This document shows, one piece after another, positions 63,919 through 64,000 of a stretch of 64,000 nucleotides of DNA (within the stretch, counting starts at the first letter, position 1; each line of letters opens with the position of its first letter). The notes under the pieces were generated by a model. That model was not told the origin of the DNA. It saw only the letters and a program-made list of their open reading frames with translations, and did not search any database. The position numbers were made by a program, and so were the translations under genes. The stretch spans positions 78,955 through 142,954 of the forward strand of contig NZ_BSOW01000026.1 in the NCBI RefSeq assembly GCF_030160715.1, read 5' to 3'. The DNA comes from Bradyrhizobium iriomotense (lineage in GTDB: Bacteria; Pseudomonadota; Alphaproteobacteria; Rhizobiales; Xanthobacteraceae).

Positions 63919-64000
63919 TATTAGCGCGATCGCTTATGATGGTGCCGTTCCGTGAGGAATGGCCCAGCCCGGGTGACGGCCCGAGCTGGGTCGCCGTTCG

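Overview
The window looks like a chromosomal segment of a Bradyrhizobium-type alphaproteobacterium. This rests on high GC codon use, GGAGG ribosome binding sites, many ATGA stop/start overlaps, families of short palindromic repeats between genes, and gene content (PQQ dehydrogenase accessory genes, PuuE-type purine catabolism, small secreted proteins of rhizobial style). No rRNA, tRNA, CRISPR array or complete insertion sequence was seen.

Positions 1 to about 25,080 form a lanthanide and PQQ alcohol-oxidation island. A PQQ alcohol dehydrogenase carrying the D-x-D lanthanide signature, its cytochrome c and a periplasmic binding protein are divergent from a lanmodulin-like EF-hand protein. Then follow an SsuABC/TauABC-like ABC importer, a SoxYZ-like carrier, a zinc metallohydrolase of the quinoprotein relay, a second binding protein and a CxxxCW rhodanese-like protein. 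Next is a lut-like ABC system (PBP1-type binding protein, YVTN beta-propeller, ATPase, ABC-2 permease, periplasmic protein), then S-formylglutathione hydrolase, a NarL-type two-component pair and a TonB-dependent receptor. Together these would bring a scarce metal across the outer membrane, buffer it in the periplasm, feed it to the dehydrogenase and detoxify formaldehyde. A palindrome CGGGA-N5-TCCCG occurs twice in tandem near 4.1 kb and once ahead of the TonB receptor, and may be a shared operator.

Positions 25,095 to 28,190 hold a tight three-gene cassette I cannot assign to a known system: a Gly/Gln/Phe-rich protein with three copies of a 24-residue amphipathic repeat, a small helical protein, and a leaderless subtilase with an intact catalytic triad. 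An M48 peptidase and a Tat-exported GH1 glycosidase follow.

Positions 32.0 to 38.5 kb look accessory: sparse genes, small secreted proteins, a protein with six 26-residue Pro/Val/Glu repeats, an orphan ParA ATPase overlapping a gene of unknown family, an orphan ORF and a GNAT acetyltransferase. Positions 38.5 to 49.9 kb are core-like: thiolase, HU, Hsp20-Lon, MarC, a ClC channel, a truncated MFS gene and several small secreted or membrane proteins.

Positions 49,983 to 63,750 are a purine catabolism and uptake region: DUF3830, PuuE allantoinase, a fused OHCU decarboxylase/HIU hydrolase, a two-subunit xanthine dehydrogenase with unusual domain grouping, an 8-oxoguanine-deaminase-like enzyme, a BMP-type nucleoside ABC importer and a Tsx-like outer-membrane protein. 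No urate oxidase gene is visible here.
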